A DNA stretch of 64,000 nt, taken from CAYRHN01 sp964424115 (lineage in GTDB: Bacteria > Chloroflexota > Anaerolineae > Anaerolineales > Anaerolineaceae). Of this stretch, positions 14,633-23,002 are shown in pieces. The stretch's first letter is position 1. Each line of letters begins with the position of its first letter. The position numbers were made by a program, and so were the translations under genes. The notes below the pieces were generated by a model that saw nothing but the letters and a program-made list of their open reading frames with translations, made no database searches and was not told the origin of the DNA. Location of the stretch: assembly GCA_964424115.1 (NCBI GenBank), contig CAYRHN010000005.1:221051-285050 (forward strand), written 5' to 3'.

Positions 14633-15673
14633 ATGCATTACAGTGAATTTCACAACCATAAATGGGCGCGCAACCTGGCGCATGCCCGTCAATTGTGGCA
14701 GAACGGCAGTTACGAAGCCCTGTATCGGGGAGAGCCATTGGAGGAAAATGATTATTTTCCTGGCCTCCGTGTGATGGGTGCCTATTGGGTCAGCGTGGAG
14801 CACGAAATGCCGATGCGCCTAATGATGTTGCTGGAGGGCATGGGCAGGCCGGACTTTGCCGAACAACCCGCCATTGCCGCACAGGGCAATGAATTTCTGG
14901 GCCGCTACCTGGACGACATGCGTGAATTGATCGCCCGCGAGCAGATCCTGCCACTGGCACAGTTCGAAGCCATGCTGGCGCGCGGCCTGCCTACCCCTCC
15001 GGATTGGGCAGAAAAGATGCATCTTTGGCAACAAGAAAGCGAAACAGCTCTGGTGGAAGGAAATTTTCCGCAGGCGTTGTTCGAAACCTGGCTGCTCTCC
15101 TGCCTGCGCAGCGTAGCGAACTACAACCGCTTCCTGATCTTGGGTGGGGTCTGCGCCGCAGCCCTATATAAAGAGGGTGGAGAACAGGCTTTGCATGCTG
15201 CGGTAGATGCCACTTCAGAAAAATTCATGTGGGATATCAGTAAAGCTTTCTACAACACTGTTCTGCCGGCCGCTGGATTTGAGGACATCGGCGACCTGAT
15301 GGAATTGGGTCTGCGCGGAATGTTCTCCGATCAGTGGTATTTGAGCGGCGAAGAACGCGAGGAAGGCGAGATCACCATCCGCCACAGTATCTTGAAGAAC
15401 TGCGAACTGGCAGGCATTTACTTCAGCGTGGCAGAGTGGAACGGCCTGCCCAAGACCGCACTGGGTTACGGTATCTGCCGTTACTGCGAGGTGCACGGGA
15501 AAGCAACCATGATGATCTCCATGCCGCCAATGGTCTCTCCGCAATACAACCGCATGGTCTCATTGGGTATCGACGACCAGGCCTGTGTATTCGAATTAAA
15601 GACCGTCCCCGCCGATGACATGGAGCGCATCCTGATGGTGCAGGAGCGCGTCTTTGGCTCGGTGGATGAGTAA
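14633..15673 (+). CDS. Uncharacterised protein, second gene of thiolase operon
   Basis: A 346-aa soluble protein I do not recognise with certainty. The N-terminal half is helical with many His, Trp and acidic residues. The C-terminal third has an alternating strand/helix region containing ILKNCELAGIYFSVAEWNGL and a Cys pair (YGICRYCEVHG), loosely reminiscent of the L-2-amino-thiazoline-4-carboxylate hydrolase-like family. A hydrolase or a ligand-binding role is possible. The ATG at 14633 has GGAG at good spacing; the TTG at 14621 overlaps that signal. It is 21 bp downstream of the regulator. Confidence 0.45.
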   Translation: MHYSEFHNHKWARNLAHARQLWQNGSYEALYRGEPLEENDYFPGLRVMGAYWVSVEHEMPMRLMMLLEGMGRPDFAEQPAIAAQGNEFLGRYLDDMRELIAREQILPLAQFEAMLARGLPTPPDWAEKMHLWQQESETALVEGNFPQALFETWLLSCLRSVANYNRFLILGGVCAAALYKEGGEQALHAAVDATSEKFMWDISKAFYNTVLPAAGFEDIGDLMELGLRGMFSDQWYLSGEEREEGEITIRHSILKNCELAGIYFSVAEWNGLPKTALGYGICRYCEVHGKATMMISMPPMVSPQYNRMVSLGIDDQACVFELKTVPADDMERILMVQERVFGSVDE

Positions 15674-15726
15674 ACCCAGCCGCGAAATCTTGCGGATGAA
15701 TGTACATTCTTATAGGAGGAATTGAA

Positions 15727-16059
15727 ATGGCAACCATCAAGGAAGTAATGGAAAGCCTGCCCAAGATCTTCAGACCCGAGAAGGCCAAGGGCTGGAATCG
15801 TGTTATCTTGTTCGATCTGGGCGGCGAAGAACCATGCAAGTATACCCTGACCATTCAGGACGGTGCAGCAACTGTGGAAGAAGGCGAAACTAAGCCGCCA
15901 AGACTCACCATCACCGGCAACAGCGAGCATGTTGTGCAAATGTTCACTGGGGAAACCCCACCCATGAAACTGGTCAATGCAAAACTCTTAAAGATGAAAG
16001 GCCCGATGATGGACAGCATTGCCTTCTCCGGGTTGTGGAATATCCCCAAGAAAAGCTAG
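15727..16059 (+). CDS. SCP2 sterol-carrier-like protein
   Basis: A 110-aa single-domain SCP2 protein with the patterns VILFDLGGEEPCKYTL..QDG.A.V..GE, PRLTITGNSEHVVQMFTGE..P, and a C-terminal MKL.NAKLLKMKGPMMDSIAF. The fold forms a hydrophobic tunnel that carries fatty acyl-CoA or sterol-like lipids. In eukaryotic SCP-x it is fused to a thiolase of the same class encoded two genes downstream here, which supports a joint role in acyl chain handling. AGGAGG precedes ATG 15727; upstream in-frame starts have no ribosome site. Confidence 0.85.
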   Translation: MATIKEVMESLPKIFRPEKAKGWNRVILFDLGGEEPCKYTLTIQDGAATVEEGETKPPRLTITGNSEHVVQMFTGETPPMKLVNAKLLKMKGPMMDSIAFSGLWNIPKKS

Positions 16060-16074
16060 AGCCGGGAGGCTTCT

Positions 16075-17157
16075 TTGAAAACTGGAATTGTTGCTTATGG
16101 CAATGCCGTGCCCAAACACCGCATTGCTGCCCAGGAGATCTGGGAAGTGTGGAAGAATCTCCAGCCAGACATGTTTGACACGCTGAGCATCAGCGAACGC
16201 GGTGTGCTGGGGCCGGAGGAAGATACTTTGACCCTGGCAGCTGCGGCTGCCAAACAGGCGCTGGAGCGCGCGGGGATCGACATCGCAGAAATAGGTGCGC
16301 TCTTGTTGGGCAGCGGCACCAGTCCTTACGCCACCAAAGCCGCCGCAAACATCTTGATCGATGCGCTCGGCCTGCCGCCCAACATCCTGGTTACAGACGT
16401 GCAGTGTGCAGATAAATCCGGCAGTACGGCGCTGCGCCTGGCAAACGCACTGGTGGCTTCCGGGCAGGTGAAATATGCCCTGGCGATTGGTGCCGACACC
16501 CTCAACCGGCATACTGCCCCCGGAATGGTGCTGGAATATGTTGCCTCTGCCGGTGCGGTGGCTTTCATCGTAGGCAGCGAGAATCTAATCGCCGAGTTCG
16601 GAACCTGGGTGAGCCACGCCTGGGACCAGAATGACTATTTCCGTCTGGAAGGGGATCGCTTCATCCAGCCCGGTGCGGGGTTTGTCGGTTGGGTATCCAG
16701 TTGGGGTCTGCTCGACCATGTTGTCCCGGCCGGTGAAGAACTGTTCAGCAAAAGCGGTCTGGCACCTGCAGACTTTGCCAAATTCGCCGTGCCGCAAAAG
16801 AACGGAATCCGTCCTTTAATGGTGATGGGCAAATTGAATTTGGAAATGATGCAAGTGCTGCCTTTCGTACTCACCCCGCAGATTGGCGATTGCGGTGCCG
16901 CGGCTGTACCGCTGGCGCTGGCACACATTCTGGATTGGGCCGATGGGGGCGAGCGGATCGGGGTGATCGATTACGGGTGCGGAGCTGGCTGTGACGCATG
17001 GTCGTTGGTCACCACCGATCTGTTGACAGAACGCCGCCCGGCACGCGGAACCGTCATGGAGTTATTGGATGACAAGATCATGGTCAATTACGCAACCATG
17101 CTCAAATATGAGTTCAAGATGCTCCGCTCTCCTAACCAATTGAGCAACTTCTATTAG
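16075..17157 (+). CDS. Archaeal-type HMG-CoA synthase-like protein, catalytic His apparently missing
   Basis: A 360-aa thiolase-fold protein of the archaeal HMG-CoA synthase/KAS III-like group. Cys111 in TDVQCADKSGSTAL is in the nucleophile position, and the C-terminal GVIDYGCGAGCDAW matches the family's closing strand. In archaeal HMG-CoA synthases a F-H-Q-x-N-G motif carries the catalytic His; here the corresponding stretch is A-V-P-Q-K-N-G (residues 238-244) with Pro240 where His should be. Classical HMG-CoA synthesis is therefore doubtful. A structural or altered acyltransferase role, as in PhlA of the PhlACB acetyltransferase, is an alternative. Translation starts at TTG 16075 after GGGAGG. 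Confidence 0.72.
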   Translation: MKTGIVAYGNAVPKHRIAAQEIWEVWKNLQPDMFDTLSISERGVLGPEEDTLTLAAAAAKQALERAGIDIAEIGALLLGSGTSPYATKAAANILIDALGLPPNILVTDVQCADKSGSTALRLANALVASGQVKYALAIGADTLNRHTAPGMVLEYVASAGAVAFIVGSENLIAEFGTWVSHAWDQNDYFRLEGDRFIQPGAGFVGWVSSWGLLDHVVPAGEELFSKSGLAPADFAKFAVPQKNGIRPLMVMGKLNLEMMQVLPFVLTPQIGDCGAAAVPLALAHILDWADGGERIGVIDYGCGAGCDAWSLVTTDLLTERRPARGTVMELLDDKIMVNYATMLKYEFKMLRSPNQLSNFY

Positions 17158-17172
17158 AAAAGGAGAGACAGC

Positions 17173-18366
17173 ATGGGAAAAATCACGCGACGCGTTATGA
17201 TGGTAAGTGGTTTCATCACCCCACCCGGCATCCCGGCTTCGTGGACCTGGCGCGATATGGCAACCGAATCATTCTGGGGCGCCTTGCAGGCAGCTGGAGC
17301 TAAAGTTCCAGAAGTAGACCTGGTGACAGCTGCTTACAATGACCGCAACATTGCCGATTCCTCGGTGGGACCGATGCTGGCCGAAGCGCTGGGTATCTTG
17401 CCCAAGCCAGCTGTGGTGGTTTCCAGCGCCTGTGCCGGCCAAGCGGTGGCCAGCTACGTGGCATGGAACGCAATTGCCTCTGGCCGCGCAGATGTAGCCG
17501 CAGTGCTGGGTTTTGCCCGAGCCGACACTTATGACGGCATGGAAGCCATGAACTCGCTGGGGAATTATGTGGATTTCGACTATATGCTCGGCATGACCCA
17601 TATCACTTACGGCAGCGTACGGGATGCATATTACAAGAAAAAATATGGCACAACAATTGAAGACGCCGCGCGCTGGGTGTACCAATGCCACTGGTATGCC
17701 CGCCGCAACCCACTTGCCGCTACATACGGCAAAGAAATGCCACCTCTTGAAGAGCTGATGGCCGACACCCCGGCCGCCGAACGCGACCGTCAGGCCACCA
17801 ACCGGGGCGGTGTGTCCAGCTGCATCTTGTTGGTGGGAGAAGATGTAGCCCAACGCTACACCGATAAGCCGGCCATTTATGATGTCGCCTACTGCTACCG
17901 CCCACCCTACATTGGTAATTTCTTCAACTATCCAGTGGATGGCATGCGCGAATACGATCTGGCAGAACTGCCCGGTCTCATGCTGGCAGCCAGAGAAGCC
18001 TATCAATATGCCAATATCAAACCCGCAGACATCGATGTCGTACAGGTGCACGACCTGACCGCTTACGAAGGTATGATGGCAATCGAAGCGCTAGGGTTAT
18101 GCGAGGTAGGCAAGGGAAAAGATTATGTCAATGCTGGCGGGATGAGTCTGGAAAGCCGCACGCCGGTCAACACGTATGGAGGCGGCCCGGCCTTCGGGCA
18201 CGGCTCTGCCGGATCCGATTTTTTGGCCGGCACCCTGGAGAATTTCTGGCAATTGCGCGGAGAATGTGGTGAGCGCCAGGTAAAAGATGCCCGTGTGGGC
18301 GTTAATTCAGCCTACGGTACGCACCATTCTCTGGATGTGTGCGGCGTACTGCAGCGAGGATGGTGA
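17173..18366 (+). CDS. SCP-x-type thiolase (acetyl-CoA C-acyltransferase-like)
   Basis: A 397-aa thiolase of the lipid-transfer/SCP-x type. The nucleophile is Cys87 in VVSSACAGQAVAS, His293 lies in VHDLTAYEG, and GHGSAG at about 342-347 replaces the usual GHPxGxTG. These residues are consistent with an active acyl transferase or Claisen condensing enzyme. In archaea the same thiolase type forms a channelled complex with HMG-CoA synthase and a DUF35 protein; in Pseudomonas PhlACB the homologous trio performs C-acylation. The flanking genes here are exactly those partners. AGGAG precedes the ATG, 15 bp after the previous stop. Confidence 0.85.
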   Translation: MGKITRRVMMVSGFITPPGIPASWTWRDMATESFWGALQAAGAKVPEVDLVTAAYNDRNIADSSVGPMLAEALGILPKPAVVVSSACAGQAVASYVAWNAIASGRADVAAVLGFARADTYDGMEAMNSLGNYVDFDYMLGMTHITYGSVRDAYYKKKYGTTIEDAARWVYQCHWYARRNPLAATYGKEMPPLEELMADTPAAERDRQATNRGGVSSCILLVGEDVAQRYTDKPAIYDVAYCYRPPYIGNFFNYPVDGMREYDLAELPGLMLAAREAYQYANIKPADIDVVQVHDLTAYEGMMAIEALGLCEVGKGKDYVNAGGMSLESRTPVNTYGGGPAFGHGSAGSDFLAGTLENFWQLRGECGERQVKDARVGVNSAYGTHHSLDVCGVLQRGW

Positions 18367-18367
18367 A

Positions 18368-18814
18368 ATGAGCAGCGAATTTCCTGAAATGTTTGTACGT
18401 TGGGATACCTTTTCCAGCGCCTTGTGGTACCGCACGCGTGTATCCCGCTACCGGCTGGTAGGTTCGCGCTGCACAGTATGTGGAGAAAAATTCTTTCCGC
18501 CAAAAAATGGCTTGATCTGCCCCAACTGCCATGAACGCGCCATGGAACCCTACCAATGTGCGCAGACCGGCGAGGTGGTGTGCATGGCGCTGGATGACCT
18601 GGGTTTCCCGGCTACCGGCTATGAAACCACCCTGCCGCGGCGTATGGCGATCATCCGGCTGGACGACGGCATCCACGTGATGAGCGAGATCATGGAAGTT
18701 GAAGACCCGGTGGAAATCCAGCCTGGCTCGAGGGTTAAGATGGTGCTGCGTAAACACAAACGCGAGGATACTGGCGCCTGGGTTTACGGTTTCCGTTTCG
18801 TTTTGGAGAAATAA
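18368..18814 (+). CDS. DUF35 zinc-ribbon/OB-fold acyl-CoA-associated protein
   Basis: A 148-aa protein with an N-terminal helix, a rubredoxin-like zinc ribbon (Cys35-x2-Cys38 and Cys51-x2-Cys54), and a C-terminal OB-fold. This is the DUF35/ChsH2-C/PhlB architecture that bridges thiolase and HMG-CoA-synthase-like subunits and shapes the CoA tunnel. The ATG at 18368 is separated by a single base from the TGA of the thiolase gene (18364-18366), so they are tightly coupled and the products very likely form one complex. An upstream in-frame start at 18287 lies inside the thiolase gene and is not used. Confidence 0.87.
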   Translation: MSSEFPEMFVRWDTFSSALWYRTRVSRYRLVGSRCTVCGEKFFPPKNGLICPNCHERAMEPYQCAQTGEVVCMALDDLGFPATGYETTLPRRMAIIRLDDGIHVMSEIMEVEDPVEIQPGSRVKMVLRKHKREDTGAWVYGFRFVLEK

Positions 18815-18871
18815 GCTTTTCAAGCTGGCGGCAGTTAGTTTGCCGCCAGAACCTTTTTTCGGAGGCTATCA

Positions 18872-19498
18872 ATGACAGAAGAGATCTACTCAGTCCCAAT
18901 GGCTTTGATGGACATGCTTCCCAATATTGCCTTCCTGATCGGAGCCTACTTTCTGGTCAAGCTGGTGCTGCGCGAACGTGGAACCAAATGTGGCAGGATG
19001 TTGATGATTGGCTCTGCCTTGGTCTTCCTGGGCGGAGCGCTGAAAGCCATCTGGAAACTGCTGGTGGCGGCAGAGATATCGGATATCACCTTCATGAAAG
19101 AAGCTCAATTCGTCCTGGCAGCCTTCGGTTTCACCGCCGTTCTGGTTTCAGTTATCCTGATTGCACGGAAAAGGATTTCTAAAGATAATGGAAAGAATAT
19201 TCCCCTGGCCGCGATGGCAGCCTGGAAGATCCCCTTCCTGGCCGTGATGACTTTGGCCAGCCTGGGAGCGCAGGGTATCCTGGTATACATGTCCTTTAAA
19301 CGCAGCATCCGCATTGCAGCCATTTTCCTGATCGTCTCTGTGCTGTGCATGTTGGGTATGGCAGGCATGTCCAGCGGGGAGCAAACCATTTCGCGGCAGT
19401 GGATCGAACAGAGCATTAACCTGGTGGGGCAGACCTGCTTTGCACTGGGTTGTTATTTTCTCTACAAACGGTCTGGGGAGAAAGCAGGAAATTGCTAG
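18872..19498 (+). CDS. Polytopic membrane protein of the thiolase operon
   Basis: A 208-aa integral membrane protein with about six hydrophobic segments (roughly residues 12-32, 44-64, 80-100, 112-137, 145-163, 177-200) linked by short basic loops. I see no recognised motif or signal peptide. Its place between the DUF35 gene and the ferrochelatase-like gene suggests it moves or anchors a product or substrate of this pathway. GGAGG precedes the ATG. The next gene starts immediately after its stop, so the two are translationally linked. Confidence 0.55.
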   Translation: MTEEIYSVPMALMDMLPNIAFLIGAYFLVKLVLRERGTKCGRMLMIGSALVFLGGALKAIWKLLVAAEISDITFMKEAQFVLAAFGFTAVLVSVILIARKRISKDNGKNIPLAAMAAWKIPFLAVMTLASLGAQGILVYMSFKRSIRIAAIFLIVSVLCMLGMAGMSSGEQTISRQWIEQSINLVGQTCFALGCYFLYKRSGEKAGNC

Positions 19499-20848
19499 AT
19501 GGGAAAAACGGGATGGTTAAAACGTTTGCAGTTAGGTAAACAATGGGGGTATGAGACCCTCTTCAAGAACCAGGATCTGCACCCGGAAGGTAAGGTTGGT
19601 ATCCTGTTTGCTGAGATGGGCATGCCTGAAGGCTACGAATACGAGTTCTACAAACGCTATATCTATCACGTCTTTGAATACACCCTTCCCTTCTTCCTGC
19701 ACGGCATCGTTTTAGCAGACCACGGGATCGGATTGATCGACCCGGAAAATCCGATGGCGCGCGAACCTTTCAAACCCGGGCAATTGATCGATGCACACGG
19801 ATCTTTCACCAACAAAGCTGGCAAGCCGTATGTTGATTGTCCGGTGGTCTGGCAACCGCCGCGCATCCCACGCAACCCGTGGGATCACGGCATGTTCCTT
19901 TACAAAGAGGAAGGCAAGGGCGGTTCACCGGATATTTGCCAGAAAACCGGGGCTAAAGTATGCGGCTGGTATTTCGGGTCTTTGCTGCCAGAAAAAAAAG
20001 TTGCCTGGCGCGCTCAATCCTTCAAGATCTATGATGAAGCCAGCCGGGAATTAACAGACCAATATCCTGGGCTTGAAACCCGTCTAGGGTACTATGTATA
20101 CGAGGAATCCCTGCGCGAACAGGCCGAATCGCTGCTACAGGCTGGCTGCCAAACCATCATTTACCAATCGATCTCTAACCCGGTCTACAGCGACTTTGAG
20201 GAATACCAATATGCCCTTCCAATACTGTACAATATCGTGAATGGGCGGGCCAAGATCATTTGTGCCGATCAGATGGGCAACCAGCCAGCCTTGCGCGAGG
20301 GATATGTGGCGATGCTTCGCGAACAATTGGAGCAAATTCCACCTGAAGCGAGCGTATATGTCATTCTCTCCAAGCACGGGCACCCTTTCAAGAAAGAGAC
20401 ACAAGATCAACGCGGGAAGCTTTACCGGCAACCCCTGGAAGAGGATGTTCGCACCGTGCTGCAGGCACGCGGCGGACGGTGGAACTTGATCTGGAGCAAT
20501 GATGAATACGCAGACGAATATTGGGATCCCAAGAACACCAAACTGGAAACCCATACCGCCTACCGCCAGGCAATCGAGGGTCATTACGATTATGCCATCG
20601 AACTGCCCACTGAATTCTTGGCCGAAAACACGGATCTGATGATCTTCCATGCCATGAAAAAATTCAACGCCTTCCGCGAATACAGCCGATACTCGCCGGT
20701 GCCGTATCCGGATTGGGAGAAACCGCTGGTACGCAAATTCCACGAAGGCAACACCACCGGCATTTATTGCGGCTGTCCCGTGGGGCCCTATCGTAAATAT
20801 GTCGTCAAAGCCGCGGTAAATTCCGTGACTGAAATATTGAAGCAATAG
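19499..20848 (+). CDS. Ferrochelatase-superfamily protein
   Basis: A 449-aa protein with the two-domain alternating pattern of class II chelatases. KVGILFAEMGMPEGYE opens a Rossmann-like domain. VYVILSKHGHPFKKET puts His293 and His295 near the metal-inserting His of ferrochelatases. The AIELPTEFLAENTDLMIF stretch resembles the P.GF..D..E...D ferrochelatase signature with the key acidic residue. It is longer than HemH (about 310-350 aa) and has extra Cys near the C-terminus (YCGCP). No heme genes are nearby, so the substrate may be different. The ATG directly follows the previous stop codon. Confidence 0.55.
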   Translation: MGKTGWLKRLQLGKQWGYETLFKNQDLHPEGKVGILFAEMGMPEGYEYEFYKRYIYHVFEYTLPFFLHGIVLADHGIGLIDPENPMAREPFKPGQLIDAHGSFTNKAGKPYVDCPVVWQPPRIPRNPWDHGMFLYKEEGKGGSPDICQKTGAKVCGWYFGSLLPEKKVAWRAQSFKIYDEASRELTDQYPGLETRLGYYVYEESLREQAESLLQAGCQTIIYQSISNPVYSDFEEYQYALPILYNIVNGRAKIICADQMGNQPALREGYVAMLREQLEQIPPEASVYVILSKHGHPFKKETQDQRGKLYRQPLEEDVRTVLQARGGRWNLIWSNDEYADEYWDPKNTKLETHTAYRQAIEGHYDYAIELPTEFLAENTDLMIFHAMKKFNAFREYSRYSPVPYPDWEKPLVRKFHEGNTTGIYCGCPVGPYRKYVVKAAVNSVTEILKQ

Positions 20849-20864
20849 AGGAGAATTCTACGCT

Positions 20865-21662
20865 ATGTGTGATTGCCATACAGATTCAAGCGGAAAATGC
20901 CGCTGCCACCGTTTCCATGACAAAGTAGCCATCGTCACCGGGGCAGCTTCAGGAATTGGACGCGCCTGCGCGTTACATTTTGCCGAAGAAAAAGCCAGAG
21001 TGACCATCTGTGACGTCAACATGGCCGGTTTGGAAGAAACCCGCCAAATGATCGAAGCGGCAGGCGGCGAAGTGCTGGCGCTGAAAGTGAACGTGGCTAG
21101 CCAGGAAGACGTGGATGCCTGCGTGAATGCCACCCTGGAGAAATTTGGCACGGTGGACATCCTGGTAAACAACGCCGGCACCGGGCAATTTGTGCCGTTC
21201 TTCAGTATGTCGAATGAAGAATATGACCGGGTGATGGATATCAACGTGCGCGGAATGTTTTTCTTCTGCCGGGCAGTGCTGCCGACAATGATGGATAAAG
21301 ATTACGGAAAGATCGTCAACATCACCTCGATCATGTCGGTCATCGCCGGTCAGGGGCAGAGCATCTATAACACCAGTAAGGGGGCCGCAAAAATGCTCAC
21401 CCAGGGAATCGCCACCGATTGCGCCGGATATCATATCAACGTCAACGCCATTGGGCCAGGAATGGTTTTGACCGGGCTGACGCATAATATGCTAGGCGAC
21501 CCCGACCAGGCGCAAATGTTCATTGATAAGATTCCCATGCGCCGCATCGCTGAACCGGACGACATCGCCTGGCCAGTGTTGTTCCTGGCCAGCGATGAAG
21601 CCTCGTATATTCACGGCACCACCCTTTTTGTGGACGGCGGAATGATCTGCACCAATCTGTAA
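20865..21662 (+). CDS. SDR-family dehydrogenase with N-terminal Cys cluster
   Basis: A 265-aa short-chain dehydrogenase/reductase. The nucleotide-binding TGAASGIG is at residues 25-32, NNAG follows near 103, catalytic Ser lies in NITSIMS and Tyr168-x3-Lys172 in YNTSK. DVN after strand 2 favours NAD. The protein starts with MCDCHTDSSGKCRCH, placing Cys at 2, 4, 12 and 14 plus two His, an uncommon extension that could bind a metal. As last gene of the operon it may reduce or oxidise a 3-oxo or 3-hydroxyacyl product made by the thiolase complex. AGGAG precedes the ATG; a terminator follows 30 bp after the stop. Confidence 0.82.
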   Translation: MCDCHTDSSGKCRCHRFHDKVAIVTGAASGIGRACALHFAEEKARVTICDVNMAGLEETRQMIEAAGGEVLALKVNVASQEDVDACVNATLEKFGTVDILVNNAGTGQFVPFFSMSNEEYDRVMDINVRGMFFFCRAVLPTMMDKDYGKIVNITSIMSVIAGQGQSIYNTSKGAAKMLTQGIATDCAGYHINVNAIGPGMVLTGLTHNMLGDPDQAQMFIDKIPMRRIAEPDDIAWPVLFLASDEASYIHGTTLFVDGGMICTNL

Positions 21663-21692
21663 GATCGCTCTGTTTCTTAGTACGAATCACCA

Positions 21693-21734
21693 ATCATGAT
21701 ATCTTGAACCGTGCGGTCCAAGATATCATGATTT
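21693..21734. terminator. Long palindromic terminator between convergent genes
   Basis: A 20-bp stem (21693-21712 with 21715-21734) with one mismatch and a 2-nt loop, followed by TT on the plus strand. It ends the thiolase operon and probably the convergent lipoprotein transcript. The short loop and near-perfect dyad would also suit a protein-binding site, but its location argues for termination. Confidence 0.75.
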
Positions 21735-21743
21735 TAAGACCTT

Positions 21744-22847
21744 TTATGGAGCAAGATCTGTATCGAGCATCCAACCTTGCAAAGTTCCTTCGCGCAGGTC
21801 GACCTTCCAGCGCCATCCGCCCTGGTCGCAAAGCGGGCCGTCCAGGAGGGTGACCGGTTCACCCTGGGGGAGTTCATCCAACACCTCATCGTCAAACAGC
21901 AGGCTGGAAAGGTAGATAGGAGCCTGGGAGGACGAGGTGCGAACCACCTGCCCTACCCGCAGAGAGGTGGACACGCCACTGCAATCGTTAAATAAATGGA
22001 GCGCCAACACTCCAGCAACGGATGAAGGCAACCCCCGCCCAGCCAGGGCGTACCTCGTTTGTCCAACGAACACAACCACCCGGTAAGTCGAGCTGACCGC
22101 CGGGCTGCCTGGATCCATCCACACTTCACCAGACGCTGAAGCCTGGATCGTATTTTCAAACTGGTAAAACAAGCTGTAAGCTGACTCGGACCGCAGAGTT
22201 TCCTCCTGGGGCGCCGAAAATACCAGCAAACGAACATTTTCATTCGGTAGAAAACCACCCGCCCAGATCAAATTTTGATTCTCCAGCCAGACCGCCTGGG
22301 GAGCAGATGGCAAAGCAAGAGAGAATGCATCCTCCAAAGTTTCCTTGTTAAGGGAATTCTGGTATTCCACAGCAAACTTATATTCTCCTCGAACCGCCTG
22401 GGGGCCGAGGAAATAGCTCCAGGTATAACAAGTGCTGTCTGCCAGACTGACAACCCCGGGTAAGTCGGCCTGTGCCCCAACTGGCAAGATGATGGACGCC
22501 TGTACTTGCCCTTGCAAGCCGCAAGCGCACCAGGATACTTGAGTTTCGCCTGGAGAAAGCACCTCGCCAGGTACCGAGCGGCGCAATTCCGCGCTGCTGC
22601 CGGTACAGTCCAGCACTGCGTCGCTGCGATAATATTCTCCCAGGCGCGGCAGGATCTCGGCGGGCGCCATCCCGCTGCTCTGGCCAGCAGAAAGGACAAA
22701 CGGGGCCGGCAGAGTAAGCGTGGGAGCGGGAGTAGTGCTGGGCTTATGGAGAATTGCAGGCGTGAGGGTTCCTTGCAGGGTTGGAACAGCGCCGCAAGCA
22801 TTCAAGAATAGAAGAATGATCCACAAACCAGTGATTTTCTTAAGCAT
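21744..22847 (-). CDS. Exported lipoprotein with C-terminal SH3-like domain
   Basis: A 367-aa protein. The signal peptide MLKKITGLWIILLFLNAC ends in the lipobox LNAC, so it should be a lipid-anchored surface protein. A Pro/Thr-rich stretch (about 30-55) follows, typical of Chloroflexota exported proteins, then beta-rich domains with several Cys and a C-terminal SH3-like segment (LRVGQVVRTSSS...GGWRWKVDL). I chose ATG 22847 because it begins the signal peptide and has TAGGA upstream. The longer in-frame start at 22892 would place extra residues before the signal. Function unknown. Confidence 0.7.
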   Translation of the reverse strand: MLKKITGLWIILLFLNACGAVPTLQGTLTPAILHKPSTTPAPTLTLPAPFVLSAGQSSGMAPAEILPRLGEYYRSDAVLDCTGSSAELRRSVPGEVLSPGETQVSWCACGLQGQVQASIILPVGAQADLPGVVSLADSTCYTWSYFLGPQAVRGEYKFAVEYQNSLNKETLEDAFSLALPSAPQAVWLENQNLIWAGGFLPNENVRLLVFSAPQEETLRSESAYSLFYQFENTIQASASGEVWMDPGSPAVSSTYRVVVFVGQTRYALAGRGLPSSVAGVLALHLFNDCSGVSTSLRVGQVVRTSSSQAPIYLSSLLFDDEVLDELPQGEPVTLLDGPLCDQGGWRWKVDLREGTLQGWMLDTDLAP

Positions 22848-22951
22848 GGATCCTACCAGTCTCAGTAGCGGCGTTGCAAGCAGCGCAGCCACACAAACTC
22901 CATCAGGTCTTTGGATGGATTATAGCATTTAGTTGCCCTTGCCAAATATAG

Positions 22952-22957
22952 TATAAT
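22952..22957 (+). promoter_or_regulatory. -10 box of the dnaN promoter
   Basis: TATAAT lies 45 nt upstream of the dnaN start, inside an AT-rich stretch, with no convincing -35 hexamer at 17 bp. GAGGG provides a ribosome site before the ATG, so this mRNA has a normal leader. Confidence 0.5.
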
Positions 22958-23002
22958 GTTAAGGATAAAATTCTATTTATCCCACCTTAAAAAGAGGGTC
23001 GC

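Noticed and set aside
17269..18051. Long minus-strand frame opposite the thiolase gene
   Set aside because: Antisense shadow of a well supported thiolase.
19499..20848. 2-hydroxyacyl-CoA dehydratase subunit
   Set aside because: First impression from its place in a CoA operon; the motifs fit the ferrochelatase fold better and the cluster-binding Cys pattern of dehydratases is missing.
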